From Gaeumannomyces sp. JS-464 (Eukaryota > Ascomycota > Sordariomycetes > Magnaporthales > Magnaporthaceae), in assembly GCA_002197995.1 (NCBI GenBank), contig NGZR01000001.1:1922001-1986000 (forward strand): a DNA stretch of 64,000 bases. The letters are read 5' to 3'. The translations under genes and the position numbers were made by a program. Below the pieces are notes generated by a model that did no database searches, was not told where the DNA came from, and saw only the letters and a list, made by a program, of their open reading frames with translations. The stretch's first letter is position 1, and every line of letters begins with the position of its first letter. This document shows, piece after piece, positions 10,140 through 23,309 of the stretch.

Positions 10140-11235
10140 TCGGGAGTAGCCAGGGATAAACTTGCGGTAAAATTCGCAAATCCCAGGAATACTTGGATGT
10201 CCCTATAGGACTCCGGGGGTTGCCACTCTTGGATCGCCTTAGTGCGCTCAGGGTCCATGGAAATACCTTCCCGGGATACGCGGAATCCCAAAAAGTCGAC
10301 GTGGTCCCTGAAAAACTCGCATTTGGATTGTTTCGCATACAGCTCGTGCAACCGGAATCTATCCAAAATCTGCTTCACGTGCCGCTCGTGCTCCTCCTCC
10401 GACTGGGAGAATACAATGATATCGTTGAGGTACACCACGCAAATGTGATCGATAAGGCCTGCCAATGCTCGGTGCATGTAAGCTTAAAGGTTGATAGGGC
10501 GTTGGTCAGCCCGAACGGCATCACGGTGTACTCGAACAGCCCGTACTTAATGCGGAATGCTGTCTTCCACCTGTCCTCCTGCCGAATGCGGATGCGGTGG
10601 TAGGCGTCCCGCAAGTCCAACTTGGAAAACCATTTGGCTCCTGCCAGCCTATCCATCAAGTCGGATATAAGGGGCAATGGGTAGCGGTTCTTGCGCGTGA
10701 TCCGGTTTAGGGCTCGGTAGTCGATACACAAGCGTAAAGATCCGTCCTTCTTGGGTACGAACAGCACTGGAAAGCCCGCGTCTGCCTTTAAGGGGTTGAT
10801 CCTTCCTAGCGCTAGGTTCTCCTCGACGTAGTCCTTAAGTGCTGCTGCTTGTTTTTCCGAGGTTGGGTACAAGGCACCCACTGGAGGCTTAGCTCCTTCT
10901 TCGAGTTCGATGGCATGCTCGGCTCCTTCCAGCAGTGGGAGCTTCTTCGCCCTCGTGCTGGAAAACACGTCGGCGTAGGCTTGCAGTCGAGGGTCGAGCG
11001 GCTCTGCCAGCTCCTCCTCGTCCTCCTCATCCAACGCCGGGACTGCCGGCTCGTGGGCGCTCAGTTGGTGGTAAGCGGCTATCACGTGCCCCACTACCGC
11101 CCTGGTAAGTTGGACCTGGTATGCTGGTGACCCTGCCACGACAGCGGCAGCCCACTCGCCTGGCTCGGGCACCCGGGTGGTGCCAAACTCCCACGACTGG
11201 TCAGCGTTAAACAAGTCGATGCCTTCTTCTGCCAT
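10133..11235 (-). pseudogene. Reverse transcriptase domain, catalytic Asp changed
   Basis: The frame at 11235-10375 has the usual RT motifs: [20 protein letters not shown], then [15 protein letters not shown], then [15 protein letters not shown], then [14 protein letters not shown] frame change near 10480 leads into the active-site region, which reads [11 protein letters not shown]. The family norm is Y-x-D-D, so the first catalytic aspartate is Asn here (codon AAC near 10424-10426). The remaining palm and connection follow (KCEFFRDHVDFLGFRVSREG). This copy cannot encode a functional enzyme as read. Confidence 0.88.
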
Positions 11236-11328
11236 CGTCGGGTGTCCTAAAAGGACATCTGGGGAGTCTGCGCCCCTCCGGATGGCGTAAAAGAGCGCTG
11301 TGATATCCCGCTCTTGGCCCTTCCTGTC

Positions 11329-11526
11329 TTATGCCCTTAGCGTCATTCGGTACGCTCCGTAGCACTTAATGGGCGCGCCTTGCACGCCGATCAACTCGGG
11401 GAGGGGCAGGTGCGCCTCCGGGAGCTTGTGCTTCCGGATGAACTTATAGTTCACTGTGTTCGCCGCTGCGCCTGTGTCCAAGTCCACTAGCACCTTGGCT
11501 GGACGGTTCATGGTCTGAACGTTCAT
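11329..11526 (-). pseudogene. Retroviral-type aspartic protease segment
   Basis: The frame reads AKVLVDLDTGAAANTVNYKF, with a DTG catalytic triplet followed by GAAANTV, as in pepsin-like retroelement proteases. The second conserved region (GVQGAPIKCYG) follows. It lies between gag and reverse transcriptase, as expected for gypsy elements. Confidence 0.8.
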
Positions 11527-11594
11527 GCCCGTTCGAAACGAGCGGCCATGCCCCCTTATGTTGAAAATGTCGAAGCCGCAAAGGTAGGGGTCAC

Positions 11595-12574
11595 CTAGCG
11601 GCTGGACTCGTTTCCCGGCTCGGAATCCGAGTTGGACTGCGAGCAGTAGCTCTCGTCTCGCATTAGGGCGCGCTCATCTTCGTAACCACCGCTACTGGCG
11701 CGACCGTAGTCGAGTTCCTCGTCGTTGGGGTAATGGGCGTCGATTGCCTTGACCTCCTTGGGTTTGGAGTAGCAGTCGACTGCCCAGTGGCCGGACTTCC
11801 CACAATTGTTGCAGTTGCCAGGCTTCTGGCCTGCGTGGTCCGTCCTTTTTGCCCTGTCATCGTAGCCTGACGATTGTTTCGGCTGGGGCGTGCTGGACTT
11901 TGAGGCACGGTGGTCCCTTGGCTTTTGGTCGTAACGGCGGGAGTCTTGTCGTCTCGGCTCGTACCGGCGGGAGTCTTGCCGTCTCGGCTCGGGCCGACGC
12001 GAATCGCTCCGTCCCCTGTGCCGGCGGTCTTCTGACCGGCTTGGGCGCCCGTCCCTGTCGTCCCTTTCCCGAGTGTAGTGCCCGGAGGCTCGTGGGGTCC
12101 GATGGGGCTTCTGGTAGGGGCGATGGTCGGACATCCCCCTATTGGACTTGTTTCTCTTCACAGCCCATTTCCTTTCTGCTGTGTTGGCACGTTCCTGGGG
12201 GAGTCCCAGTTGGTTTGCGCGTCTGACACCAACTCGTCCTGCAGCCAGTCCTGCAAATGGAAGGAGAACTCTCGTGCAAGTCGAGGCAGTTGTTGGGGGT
12301 CTGTCCACGAGGTCGCGGGCTCGATCCTTTGGGCGGACACTTGCCACTTGGTAAGGAACGAAACCGGGGATTCCTGATATCCCTGATGCAGTTGGTTGTG
12401 GGTGATCCAACTTTGGTGGATTTGGATAGCTGGATCCACTCGTCCCTTTTCGAGGTAATTGATAAAGTCGGCCCACCTCCACTGTTGGATCACCTTTCTC
12501 GAATTCACCAATTCTTGGCATTGCGCTGTTAGTGCACACTGCCAAATTGCATACAAATCCTTAACACCCGCCAA
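11595..12574 (-). pseudogene. Gag-like protein of the gypsy element
   Basis: Two overlapping minus-strand frames make up gag. The first (12574-12158) has the retrotransposon gag capsid-like helical region (YAIWQCALTAQCQELVNSRK, later PVSFLTKWQVSAQRIEPA). The second (12545-11595) carries a basic R/D/S-rich segment with a repeated PRRQDSRRY motif and then a zinc knuckle near 11818-11770 (CNNCGKSGHWAVDC), expected to bind RNA. The capsid part and the knuckle part lie in different frames, so the gene is broken. The true N terminus is probably lost at the junction with the LINE. Confidence 0.85.
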
Positions 12575-12627
12575 TTAGCGACCCAACACCAATAACCACG
12601 CCCGCCAACGGCGCTGGCGACGGCAAC

Positions 12628-14490
12628 ATGCCGTTGCCAACAGCCCCCCCTTCGGCCAATAGGGTGGCGCGCGCCCTCCTCGTCGGCCCAACGGCCCGGA
12701 GGAACGCGTCGCTGCCACCCGGGCCCCCCGCGCGTCAGCGCACCCGACCACGCCGTCCCCGTTGCGGAATTCGCAACACCCAACAGGGCCCGTTCAGGGC
12801 CAGGAAGGCACCCACGACGGCAGCACCGGCACAGGTGCCCCTTTCCTTTCTTTTCCCCTCCCTTCCCACCCCCGGCCTACGCGCCCACCCCTCGGGTCGG
12901 CTGCGGCGGCCGCGGAGGAAATTGTTGCGAGTTACAGCCGCAAGCAACAGCAAACGGCTTTAATTTGCACAACCCTCGCCCGCTTTATCGACGCCGGCAT
13001 CGCTTCCCTCCCATGGAGGCAATCCCCGAAGCCAACGGCTGGAAGGATTGTTTTATCGAATACGCCAAACAAGCCCTTTTCGGCCTGCCAACGCCGGCCC
13101 AAAGGGAAAGAAACCCTACGAGGCCCCGGAACCTTACGCGCTTAACCCGCAACGCCCGCCCCCGACCACTTACGCGGCGGCGGCCCGAACAGGGCTCCAG
13201 CAGCCCCAGCAACCCGCACAGGCTTTAAAAAACCGTGCACCCCGGGAGCCCCGCCTCCCGCCCGGCCCAAAGCCGATTTCCGGGTTTTTGTTAAAATCCC
13301 GGAGGAAAAACAGGCTTGGCCAACCAATAAACGGGCTTTAGTATTCGCAAAGCCCTTGCCGATAGCAGGGACCTGCCGTTTACGAGCCGACGTCCCGGAA
13401 GCTTATCGAACCCCTACTGGTTCGTGCTAAAAGCAAAAACGGCGGATATAAAGCCGGCTTTTGCAGCATCGATCCGAATTAGGCCGTTTATATAACGCCG
13501 AAAGGATCGAAAAGCCCGAAATCTGGTTTAACTACGTGATTTCCGGATGCCCCACGTCCTTAACGAACGGCCTCGGACAAAGCGTCCCGGTATCGGAAGA
13601 GCTGGTCCGGGAGGAAGTCGAAGCCCAAATAGGCTAAAACCAGTAAGCGTTAAGCCTTCCGGCCGGCGCTAATTACCAAAGGCGTATATTATGGATTATA
13701 TCCTTTTACACGCGCGTAACCGGGTTTAGGCTTTAAGGGATTACGTTTTTTTCACGCCGCGTACAACGACACCCGCCGGTTACGCAACATACCCCCGGCT
13801 GCCACGGCTTTCACGTGGCTCGCAACTGTGCCCGGGCCGATAAGTGCTTCCGGTGCGGGAAAGTAAACGACGGCCGGCACGCATCGCCGTGCACGGCCTT
13901 TCCGCAATGCGCAAACTATTCGGGCTCGTACCTAGCCGACTACCCGAACTGCCCTATAAAGCTTGTACGGGTAAACGGAGTGCTAAAGCATTTAACCCGT
14001 GGGGAAAAAGGCGCGGTTAGGAAATTAAGGGGCACAAGCCTACCGGGCGGCGGTAAAAGAGGTGGAAGCCGCCGCTACCGCCGCCCGCGCCGCCGCGGCC
14101 GCCGCGGCCGCCACCGCCAACGCCCCTTTCCTGCAACCGCGGTTATTACGGACAATTCCGTTGTAACCGTTACCGCTAATGCTAATCCCGCGGCCGGTAC
14201 CGGTAACGCCGCTGCTTCCGTTACCCCGCCGCCGCCGCCGTTCTTGCCGCTGCTGCCACCGCCGACGTTGCCGAGGTAAGCCCGGCAAATCCGCTGGCCT
14301 TCGAAGGCGCGGCCCGTACGGCCGGCAAAGGAAAGCACCTTGCTAAAAGGCTTAAAGTTAGTTTTAACAACTAATACGAAATACTAGCGGATATAAAACT
14401 GGACCTCCCCGAGCCCGAAAGGGCTATCGAAATAACCGGAAACCTTTTGGAGGAAACCGACGGTACCGCCGGCCAACAACCTTAAGGCTA
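12628..14490 (+). pseudogene. LINE ORF1 (gag-like, zinc knuckles)
   Basis: An ATG at 12628 opens a proline/arginine/alanine-rich segment. Several frame changes lead through IDAGIASLPW, EAIPEANGWKDCFIEYAKQA and a YALNPQRPPPTTYAAAARTG segment to a stop-containing RNA-binding-like region near 13.27-13.45 kb. At 13815-13980 a clean frame shows two cysteine motifs, NCARADKCFRCGKVNDGRHA and CTAFPQCANYSGSY, like the CCHC knuckles at the end of fungal LINE ORF1 proteins. The C-terminal part is an RRR/alanine/proline-rich tract. It is not translatable as one protein. Confidence 0.75.
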
Positions 14491-14639
14491 AAACCCCCAA
14501 TACACCAACGCCGCTTTTACGTATGCCAGCAGCCAACCGGATATAACAAACGTATGGCAATAGGGCCCGGCGCTCGGGGCTTCGCCCCGAACGCCGTGCT
14601 TTAACCGCCGCCCAAGCGAACGTTCGACGTAGTTGGAAA

Positions 14640-15900
14640 GCGGGGGCTATTTTACTTTAACTATTTTAAAGCCAAAATATCGACGTGGTGCTAATGCAAA
14701 AGCCTTTTAGCGCGTGGAAAAGGAAGCTTATGCTTTGCACCCACCCGTCGTACGAGCTATTTACTCCGGTAAATAGCTGGCACGACCACCAAACTAAGCT
14801 TCGGGTAATAATTTACGTACGGAAAAACCCGGGGTTTCGGCTTGTAGCGGACCGGCCGGCAGGTAACACCCGGGACATCTTTGGCTTACCGTCGCCAAGT
14901 GCACCTTCGTTAACGTAATAGGCCTTTAAAAAACCCTTCGGAACCCTCGTTAAACCTTTACTACGTAGCGCCTAACGGCAAAATGCATTATAGCTGGAAA
15001 CTTTAACGCAAGGTTTTCGGCGTGGGATCCGGTTAAAAGTAATAGGAATAAAGGCTAGGATATAACCCAATAGGCTAATACTTATAACCTTTTCCTACCC
15101 GACCCAGGCTAACCTACGCATAACGACGAGGGCGTTTTGGATTTTACCTTTTCCAACGCCTTTTTAGCAACAACGGAAATCGACCTTTCGCTAGCAACCG
15201 ATTCGGACTACCGCTCGATACGGATCGAAATTCTTAACCGCAATAACTCGTTCCGGATGCCGGCGTATTACGCTACTAAACGATAAATACCGTTTTTCGC
15301 AAACGCGTAATAACGGGGCCGGCAATTTGCCACCATTTACAAACCCAGGTATTGCGGAACACCTAAATAAAACGGCCGAAGCATTAACAAAACTTATAAA
15401 AAATGCGTTAATAGCTTTCGGCCGGGGGTTTAAAGCCAAAAAAAAAGGCCAATTAATGGAACGAAAAGTGCGCTAACGCTTAACAGGACTTTGCAAAAGC
15501 TATGGGAAACGGCGGCTTTTACGGCCGAAGCCCGTGCTTTAAAAGCAACGGTTCGAACGGTTAAAAAATAGCATTAGGCCAGCGTGTTAAAAGAAATGGA
15601 TTCCTCGAAAGCGTATACCGTGCTGTAAAGTGGCATAAATTACAACCCGTTATACGGCTTCCCCGTTAAATATTAACGGGGAGGTTATAATAGCCCTAAA
15701 AGATAAAGCGGAAGCATTAAGCCGCAAGATCTTTCGTAGGTTTACGGCGGAGACGACTTACAAAAAAACCCGTTACAGCAAAAGGCTACTTAAAAACCGC
15801 ATAACTCCCGTAAAACCTTTACGTCCTTTTAAAAGAATGCCGAAAATGCACCGTTAACACGGCAAACACGGCCCCGGCGTCGATTTTTAACGGTTAAGCT
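14640..15900 (+). pseudogene. LINE endonuclease region
   Basis: Conceptual translation with stops shows AP-endonuclease features: IIAGNFNARFSAWDPVKSN near 14985-15040 (the GDFNAHH-type motif, with D read as N) and THNDEGVLDFTFSNAFLATT near 15110-15170. About one codon in thirty to forty is TAA or TAG. No ATG-to-stop frame longer than about 80 codons exists here. Confidence 0.72.
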
Positions 15901-16900
15901 ATTTACAACGGCGTGGCCGGCAATAAGGGAATACGTTAAGGCCTTTTTCAAAGCTTGCCTTAAAGCCGGGCACTACCCAGCCCCTTTCCGCACAGCGGAA
16001 ATGGTTATGCTAAAAAAGCCGAATAAAACGGATTTAACGAACCTAAAATCCTACCGCCCGATAGCTTTACTCCCGTGCTTAGGGAAAGGGCTAAAGCGGC
16101 TAGTAGCTTCGCGGATGGCATCCTCGCATTATAATACGGGCTTATAGCCCCGCAACACGCCGGGGCTACCCCGAAAAAGGCCGCCATCGATTTAACGGCA
16201 GTGCGTGGCCCACGAGAGTGAAACGGGCTTTTTAAAAGCATAAAAACGGCCGCTTTTATTACCATGGATGTATAAAAGGGCTTTCGACGCCGTACTTCGC
16301 CGGAAGCTTTTTTAAAGGCTTTTAAACCAAGGCTAAAATTTAACGTTAGTACGATAAGTATTATTTTTTGCAGGAAACAGGGTGGTTAAAATGCGTTTAA
16401 AAAACGCCACGGCACCCCCTTTTTCCCCGAACTGCGGGCTACCCCAAAGGTTACCGGCGTTACCGGTCCTATTTATGCTTTATATGGCCGAAATCCTACC
16501 CAAAGCAAAAGCGGTTAAGTACGAATACGCGGACGATATAAGCATTTGCGTAACGGGTAGCACTTCGAAGAAGTGCTTTCGTAAAGCAAAAGCTACGATT
16601 ACGAAAATCCTACGTTAAGCAGGGCTAATAAGGTTGCTTTCGACCCGGGAAAGTGCGAGCTTATGCATTTTTCCAAACGGAAAATCCCACAACCCTAACG
16701 GTTACGGCGGAAGGCTTTACCATATAACAAGCTATAAAAGCTTTACGGTGGTTAAGGGTCCTTTTCGACCAAAAGCTTAATTTTAAAACCCACGTGGAAA
16801 ACAAGGCTGCAAAAGCCCAAACGTTGCAACCACCTCCGAAGCTTACGAATTCGATAAAAGGGATACCGGCACATTCGGTTTATAAAACGTTACAACGGTT
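15900..16900 (+). pseudogene. LINE reverse transcriptase region
   Basis: The RT begins near 15950 with GHYPAPFRTAEMVMLKKPNK, followed by LKSYRPIALLPCLGKGLKRL, the standard LINE RT motif. The active site lies at about 16520-16540 as YEYADDISICVTG, so the F/Y-A-D-D box survives. Nonsense codons interrupt between about 16140 and 16275, and a frame change precedes the YADD box. Confidence 0.85.
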
Positions 16901-17322
16901 ATAATCCCTACGGCTTTATACAAGGCCGAGGAGTATAGTAAAAGTAAAACTAAACCACACTCGTACAAGCCGGCATAATAGCAAATTATCCGCCAAGGCC
17001 ATTTAATCGATCGGGTCGATAAAGCTTTAACCGCGTCCTTTAAGCATGGTCCCAGCTTGGAAAACCACACCGATAAACGCATTGCATTACGAATTCCGGC
17101 ATCCCAAACGCCAAGCGCTTTTGGAACAAGCCCGCCTCCGTTTTGCGGCCCGTATAAATACGGTTCCGGAAGAACACCTTGGCCGCAGCGGCCAAGCCGG
17201 CCTTTAACGCCCGAGGGCTAGCAGGCTTACCCGGCAAGCTTGCAACCTTTTTGCAAAGGACGGCCGGACTTTTCCGGCTTGCACCCGCCCGGCCTACCTC
17301 CTTATAAATATACGGGCTTACG

Positions 17323-17960
17323 GTGGCCATACAAGAAAAGCAAGCAGCCGCTAAAGCATTTACGGCGTGGCTTTGCACCCTCCCACCCACCGACGTTATA
17401 ATATATAGCGACGGGTCCAAAGCAAAAAACGGAGCAGTTGGATACGGCTGGGTAATATACCAAGCCGGCCAACGCAAACTTTCCGGGCACGGCCGGCTGG
17501 CGCATCCCGCGGAAGTATTCGACGGCGAGGCGGAAGGGCCCGGATGGGCTCCGTAAAGCCGTTTAAAGCTTCCGCAATTGCACTTTCCACTTGTGCCTCG
17601 ATAACACCTCGGCGGCCAACGGCTGTTTAAGCACGGCTTTTAATAGTTTATAAAAGGCTTTTAAAAAAATCCATTACCTTATAAATAAACACCAGGTATA
17701 CGTACGCTGGTCCCGGGCTATATAGGAATCCCCGGAAATGAAAAGGCAAACGCCGAAGCAAAGTTGGGATCGGCTGCTAATACCCCAACATTTTAAACCA
17801 ACGGTGGCCGGAGTAAAAGCTTTAGCCCGGAAAACGGCCCGGGACGCCCGGAACGCATGGTTTAAAGACAACTTTCCGGATCGGTATAAGGCTATAAGCT
17901 CCCGCCGGCACCACAACATACGCCCGAAGCGTTGCAGCTGCACCGGAGGGTATTGCAACG
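17323..17960 (+). pseudogene. LINE RNase H region
   Basis: The frame at 17323-17556 has DVIIYSDGSKAKNGAVGYGW, the DGS motif that starts LINE RNase H domains. A second part at 17738-17965 (FKPTVAGVKALARKTARDAR, then NAWFKDNFPDRYKAI) is the region after RNase H. Stops near 17556 and 17700 separate them. The first part also covers the start of the segment duplicated at 21.08 kb. Confidence 0.82.
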
Positions 17961-18279
17961 GCTAATAGCCGCACGCACCGGTTACGGGGATTTCGACTGT
18001 ACCACCGAAAGTTCCAGCACGAAAACGATAACCCGTGCCGCTGCGGAAAAAACAAATCCTTCCCACTTTGTATTTTGCAGGTTGGCTAAAACGGTAAAAA
18101 ATAAATGGCTATAGCGGACCCCTTCCCGGCTTCCGACAAGCCCGGATATTGGAAACGGCTACTTTAAAAGCCTTTCCTTTTTGCTTCGTTCGCCGAAGCT
18201 ACCAATTATTACACTATCGCTGGACGATAACAATAGGGCTAAAAAGCCCGCATACATCTTTTCTTATTCTCCTACACCT

Positions 18280-20871
18280 TTTACCTTTTTCCTTTGTACT
18301 ACCAGGACTAACAATAGGCTCGTTAGTTCCCCGCACCTCCGGCCGGGCCTTAGGGGTCCCAAAAACCTTCCAGCTAAAACCCGGCCCCACCCCTTTACCG
18401 GCATACTCGCCGGCCGAACGCACTACTACCACCCGCAGCGCTTTACAACGCCTTGGCGTATATATACGCTTTACCGCCGATTGCCCGCTTACTAACAAGG
18501 AGCGCTGGAACGCGGCCCGACCTTCGTGTGCCTTCGGGTTTAATTTTGCTAGCCGCCGGATAGCAACATATAGCCTAATGTTTAGCTTAAGTAGCGCTAG
18601 CACGTTATATGCCTTTTGGGAGGCAGGGACTGGTAGATCCCGACTTACTAACGTAAATATACTCACTTACTCACTTACTCCACTGTTGGGATCTTGTCGA
18701 GCCGTACAGCCCTTCCGCGTGTGTCCTCCAGTTTGTTAACACCTTCCCCCGAAAAATTTCCTGTCGGACCCGCTGTTAGTGGCCGCTAAGGAAACCGGCC
18801 ATTTTGGTATTGGGCCCACCAAAATGAGCCGGCTGCATAACAGGGTTTAACAAGCCATTTGGCTTTGTTCGACCCGCGTTTGCCCGACTCCTTTTAATAA
18901 CGACGTCGGCAACGCAACTGGGCCAAAAGAGCAGAAAATGGCTGGCAAAGGTATGGCGGTGCCTATTGCCAGTCGAGGGGAAGGCTTGCACCCTATCGCC
19001 CAAGGCGCGCGCCTCGCGCGCGCCAAAATTTTTAACAATCAGATGCTCTAATATCCGCGCATTACCAAACGCCTTTTTTTAAACTTCCTTTCGCTTTCGC
19101 CTCGCGGGTATACGACACCGCGACGAAGCGATAAACGCATAAAAAGATTGCAGGCCGGCAAGCAGTTAAAAATATTGGACGAATAGCCGGCCCGGCCGCC
19201 GCCGTCCCCGCCACACGCAACGCACTTTTTTTAGTCGCAGCCTTTACGACTCCTTTTAGTCGACCGCACCCGACGACACGGCGCAAAATTGGCCTGCCTA
19301 GCACGCATTTGCCTGTTAAGCACGCACGCGTAAAATTTGCCTAACTGCACGCGCTTTTGTTTGTTATTACGCCGGGCTATATTGAAATATAAGTGGCATC
19401 GCACGCGTAAGGTCTTATCGCGGCTTTGTTTGCTAGCGTAACCGTAAAAACCCGACCTGTATCACGTTGGCAAACCGCGCAGCCTATCGATGCCGATGCG
19501 TAAAAGAAATACATATAAGGAGCATTTTAGGCTGGGAATAGGCTTCCCAACCCCGATTTATTTTTTTAGCTGGGCTTAAATGAAGGGCCATTGCGGTCCT
19601 CCGCCCGGTCCTCACTTTATTCCGGCACATTGCTGGCCGACTGCTTTTTCTACCACTAACAGCTGCGCGTACAAACGTCCCGGCGTTTATTCGCCCTATT
19701 TACCGATTGCCGCTTACTAATAAAGAGCGCCGGAATGCGGCCCGAACTTCGTATGCTTTCGGGTTTAAAATTTGCTAGCCGTTTCGATAGTAAACATATG
19801 CTTAATGTTAAGTTTAAATAGCTAGCACGTTATATGCCCTTTGGGAAGCAGGGATTGGTAAATCCTAATTTACTAACGTTAAATATACTTACTTACTTAC
19901 TTTTTTTCTCTTTTTCTCTCTTTTTTTTTCCCGCACCTTTTTTCGAAAAAATCTTTTTGTCGGACTTACTGTTAATAGCCGTTAAGGAAACCCGGTTATT
20001 TTAATATTACGGGCTATTAAAATAAACCGGATGCATAACAGGTTTTAAACAAGCCATTTGGCCTTGTTTAAACCGCGTTTTTCGACTTCTTTTAATAACG
20101 ACGTTAGTAACGCAATTAAGCTAAAAAAGCAGAAAAAGTAAGCTGGCAAAGGTTCGGGGTGCTTATTGCCAGCTAATGGAAAGGCTTGCACCTTATCGCC
20201 CAAAGCGCGCCTTGCGCGCGCCGAAACCTTTAACAATCGGGGTGCTTTAACTTTCGCGCATTATTAAAACCGCTTTTCGATTTCCTTTTCGCTTTCGCCT
20301 CGCGCACCGAGCCGAAACGATTCCGAAATGCATAAAAAGATTGCAAGCCGGCAAGCAGTTAAAACATATTAAACGAATAGCCGGCCCGGCCGCCGCCGTC
20401 CCCCGCCATTTTCGGGACTCTTCGTCCTTACCACCTACGCGACTCCTTTTCGGTCGACCGCACCCACGATACGCACGGCGCAAATTTGGCCTGCTGCATA
20501 AGCACGCACGCGTAAAATTTTTAAAATTTTAAGCGGTTTTGTTATTACTTGTATCGTGCACGGCTTTAATCGTTTTACGATTAGCAAACCGCGTAACGTA
20601 TTGTTAACACGCGATAAATACATAAAAAGCATATAAGGTTGGAATTAAGCCTTTTAACCTTCGAACGAACTTTCTTTTTTTTTCGGCCGGGTAATTAAGG
20701 ACCGTTGCGATTTTTCCGCTACACCCTTTGCACTTTCCCGGCACTTTGCCGGCGACTGCTTTTTTTACTATTAACAGCGTTACAGCGCTCGGCTTTATCG
20801 CCTTTTTGCCGATTGCCCGCTTACTAACAAAGAGCGCCGGAAGCGGCTTAAAAACCGTGTGCTTTAAGTAG

Positions 20872-20915
<44 letters not shown>

Positions 20916-23273
20916 AGCTTGCCTTATGGTTAATTTGTTAACCGCTTCGATAGCAACATATAGCTTTATGTTAAGCTTAAATAGCGCTAGCACGTTATAT
21001 GCCTTTTGGGAAGCAGGGATTGGTAAATCCCGACTAGTTAACGTTAAATATACTTTTTTTTTTCTTTTTTTTTTTTTTCGCGGCGGTAACGCAAACTTTC
21101 CGGGCATGGCCGGTTAGCGCACCCGGCGAAAGTATTCGACGGCGAAGCGGAGGGGGCCCGAAGGGCTTCCGTAAAGCCGTTTGGAGCTTTCGCAATTGCA
21201 CTTTCCATTGTGCTCGATAACACTTCGGCGGTTAACGGCTTTTTAAGTACGGCTTTTAATAGCTCGCAAAAGGCTTTTAAAAATCCATTGCTTTATAAAC
21301 AAGTACTAAATACACGTTCGTTAGTCCCCGGGGCATACGGGAATCCCCGGGAACGAGGAGGCCGATATCGAAGCAAAGTTAAGTACGGCCCTCCCGATCC
21401 CCCAACACGCTAAACCAACGGTGGCGGGAGTAAAAGCTTTGGCCCGGAAAACAGCCCGGAACGCCCGGAACGCATGGTTTAAAAACAACTTTCCAAATCG
21501 GTATAAGCTATAAGCCTCCCGCCGGTACCACAACACACGCCCAAAGCGTTGCAACTGTACCGAAAGGTATTGTAACGGCTAATAGCCGCACGCACCGGCT
21601 ATAAGGATTTCGACTGGTATTACCGAAAGTTCAGCACGAAGACGATAACCCGTGCCGCTATGGAAGAAACAAATCCCCTTCCCACTTTGTATTTTACAAG
21701 TTGGTTAAAACGGCAAAAAACAAATGGCTTATAGCGGACCTTCCCCCGGTTTCGATAAGCCCGGATATTGGAAACGGCTTTTTTAAAAGCCCTTGCTTTT
21801 GCTTCGTTCGTTAAAGCTACCAACTATTACACTATCGCCGAACGATAACAACAAAGCCCAAAAAGCCGATATTTAACCTTTTCCTTTGTACTATTAGGAT
21901 TAACAATAAGCTCGTTAATCCCCGCATTTTAAGCCGGGCTTAAAAAAGGTCCCGAAAACCCTTCCCCGTTTAAACCCGGCTTTACCCCTTTTCCGGCATA
22001 CCCCCGGCTAACAGTATTACTACCACCCGCAGCGCTTTACAACGCCCCGGCGTATTTTACGCCCTATTATTAATTGCCCGCTCGCTAATAAAAAGCGCCG
22101 GAATGCGGCCTAACCCCCGTATGCTTTCGGGTTTAATTGTTAGCCGCTTTAATAGCAGCATATAACCTAATGTTAAGCTTAAGTAACGCTAACACGTTAT
22201 ATGCCTTTTAAAAGGCAAAAACTGGTAAATCCCAATTTACTAACGTTAAATAAACTTTTTCTTTCTTTTCTTTTTTTTCCACTTCCCCCGAAAAATTCTT
22301 CTTAACGGACCTACTGTTAATAGCCGTTAAAAAGCCCGGCCATTTTGGTACTAGTTTTACCAAAATAAATCGGGAAAACGCTATGTAAGCGCTAACAAGC
22401 AAATTAGCTTTGTTTTGCCCGCGTTCGCCGGCGTTTTTTTAACAACGATAACGACGACGCAATTAAGCTAAAAGTGCAAAAAAAGTAGGCTAGCAAAAGT
22501 TCGAAGTACCTATTGCCAGCTAATAAGAAAGCTTGCACCTTTTACAGCCTAAAACGCGCTTCGCGCGCGCCGAAACCTTTAATAATCGGATTATTCCAAC
22601 TTCCGCGCATTACTAAGCTAACCGCTTTTCGACTTCCTTTTCGTTTTCGCTTCGCGCATCGAGCCGAAACGATTTCGAAATGCATAAAAAAACTGCAAGC
22701 CGGCAAGCAGTTAAAACACATTAGACGAATAGCCAGCCTGGCCGCCGCCGTCCCCCGCCATTTTCGCGACTCCTCGTTTTCGCCATTTTCGCAACTTCGC
22801 GTCCTTACCATCCTCGCGACTTTTCGGTCGACCGCATTTTAACGATACGCACGGCGTAAGTTTGGCTTACTTAAACACGCTATGGCTTGTTTAAGCACGC
22901 ACGCGTAAAATTTTTAAAATTTTAAGCGGTTTTGTTTATTACCCGTATCGTGCACGGCTTTAATCGTTTTACGATTAGCAAACCGCGTAACGTATCGTTA
23001 ATACGCGATAAACATATAAAAAGCATATAAGGTTAAAATTAAGCCTTTTAACTCCCGAACTTTCTTTTTTTAACCGGGTTTAAAAGGGATTATTACGATC
23101 CCCTTCGCTTACACCCGGCTTTGCACTTTCCCAGCATTTTGCCGGCCGACTGCTTTTTTTTACCATTAATAGCAGCGCTTATAGCGCCCCGGCGTTTATC
23201 GCCTTTTTGCCGATTGCCCGCTTACTAACAAAAGCGCCGAAATGCGGCCCAAAAACCGTGTGCCTTAAGTAGG

Positions 23274-23309
<36 letters not shown>

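Larger units (their letters stand above)
7332..12574 (-). mobile_element. Ty3/gypsy chromovirus, inactivated
   Basis: In order on the minus strand: gag with a CCHC knuckle, aspartic protease, reverse transcriptase, RNase H, a linker with tandem repeats, integrase with an H2C2 zinc domain and catalytic core, and a C-terminal chromodomain. That is the chromovirus domain order. The pol frame is broken in several places. The 5' end, including the gag N terminus and 5' LTR, is missing where the LINE begins near 12.58 kb. Chromodomains of this type are thought to steer integration toward heterochromatin. Confidence 0.93.
12590..18680 (+). mobile_element. Tad1-type LINE, RIP-like decay
   Basis: In plus-strand order: a gag-like ORF1 with zinc knuckles (12.6-14.3 kb), an apurinic endonuclease region (14.6-15.9 kb), reverse transcriptase (15.9-16.9 kb), RNase H (17.3-17.9 kb), a cysteine/histidine motif near 18.0 kb and a 3' region ending in CTAACGTAAATATAC followed by (ACTC/ACTT)n near 18660-18685. 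Endonuclease, RT and RNase H together point to the Tad1 clade of fungal LINEs. Stops, mostly TAA and TAG, occur every few dozen codons, often where a glutamine codon is plausible, and the sequence is full of TpA while keeping CpG. That fits C-to-T change at CpA, the hallmark of RIP. Confidence 0.88.

Noticed and set aside
20604..21107. Minus-strand frame with poly-lysine
   Set aside because: It is the translation of poly-T tracts in the repeat array.
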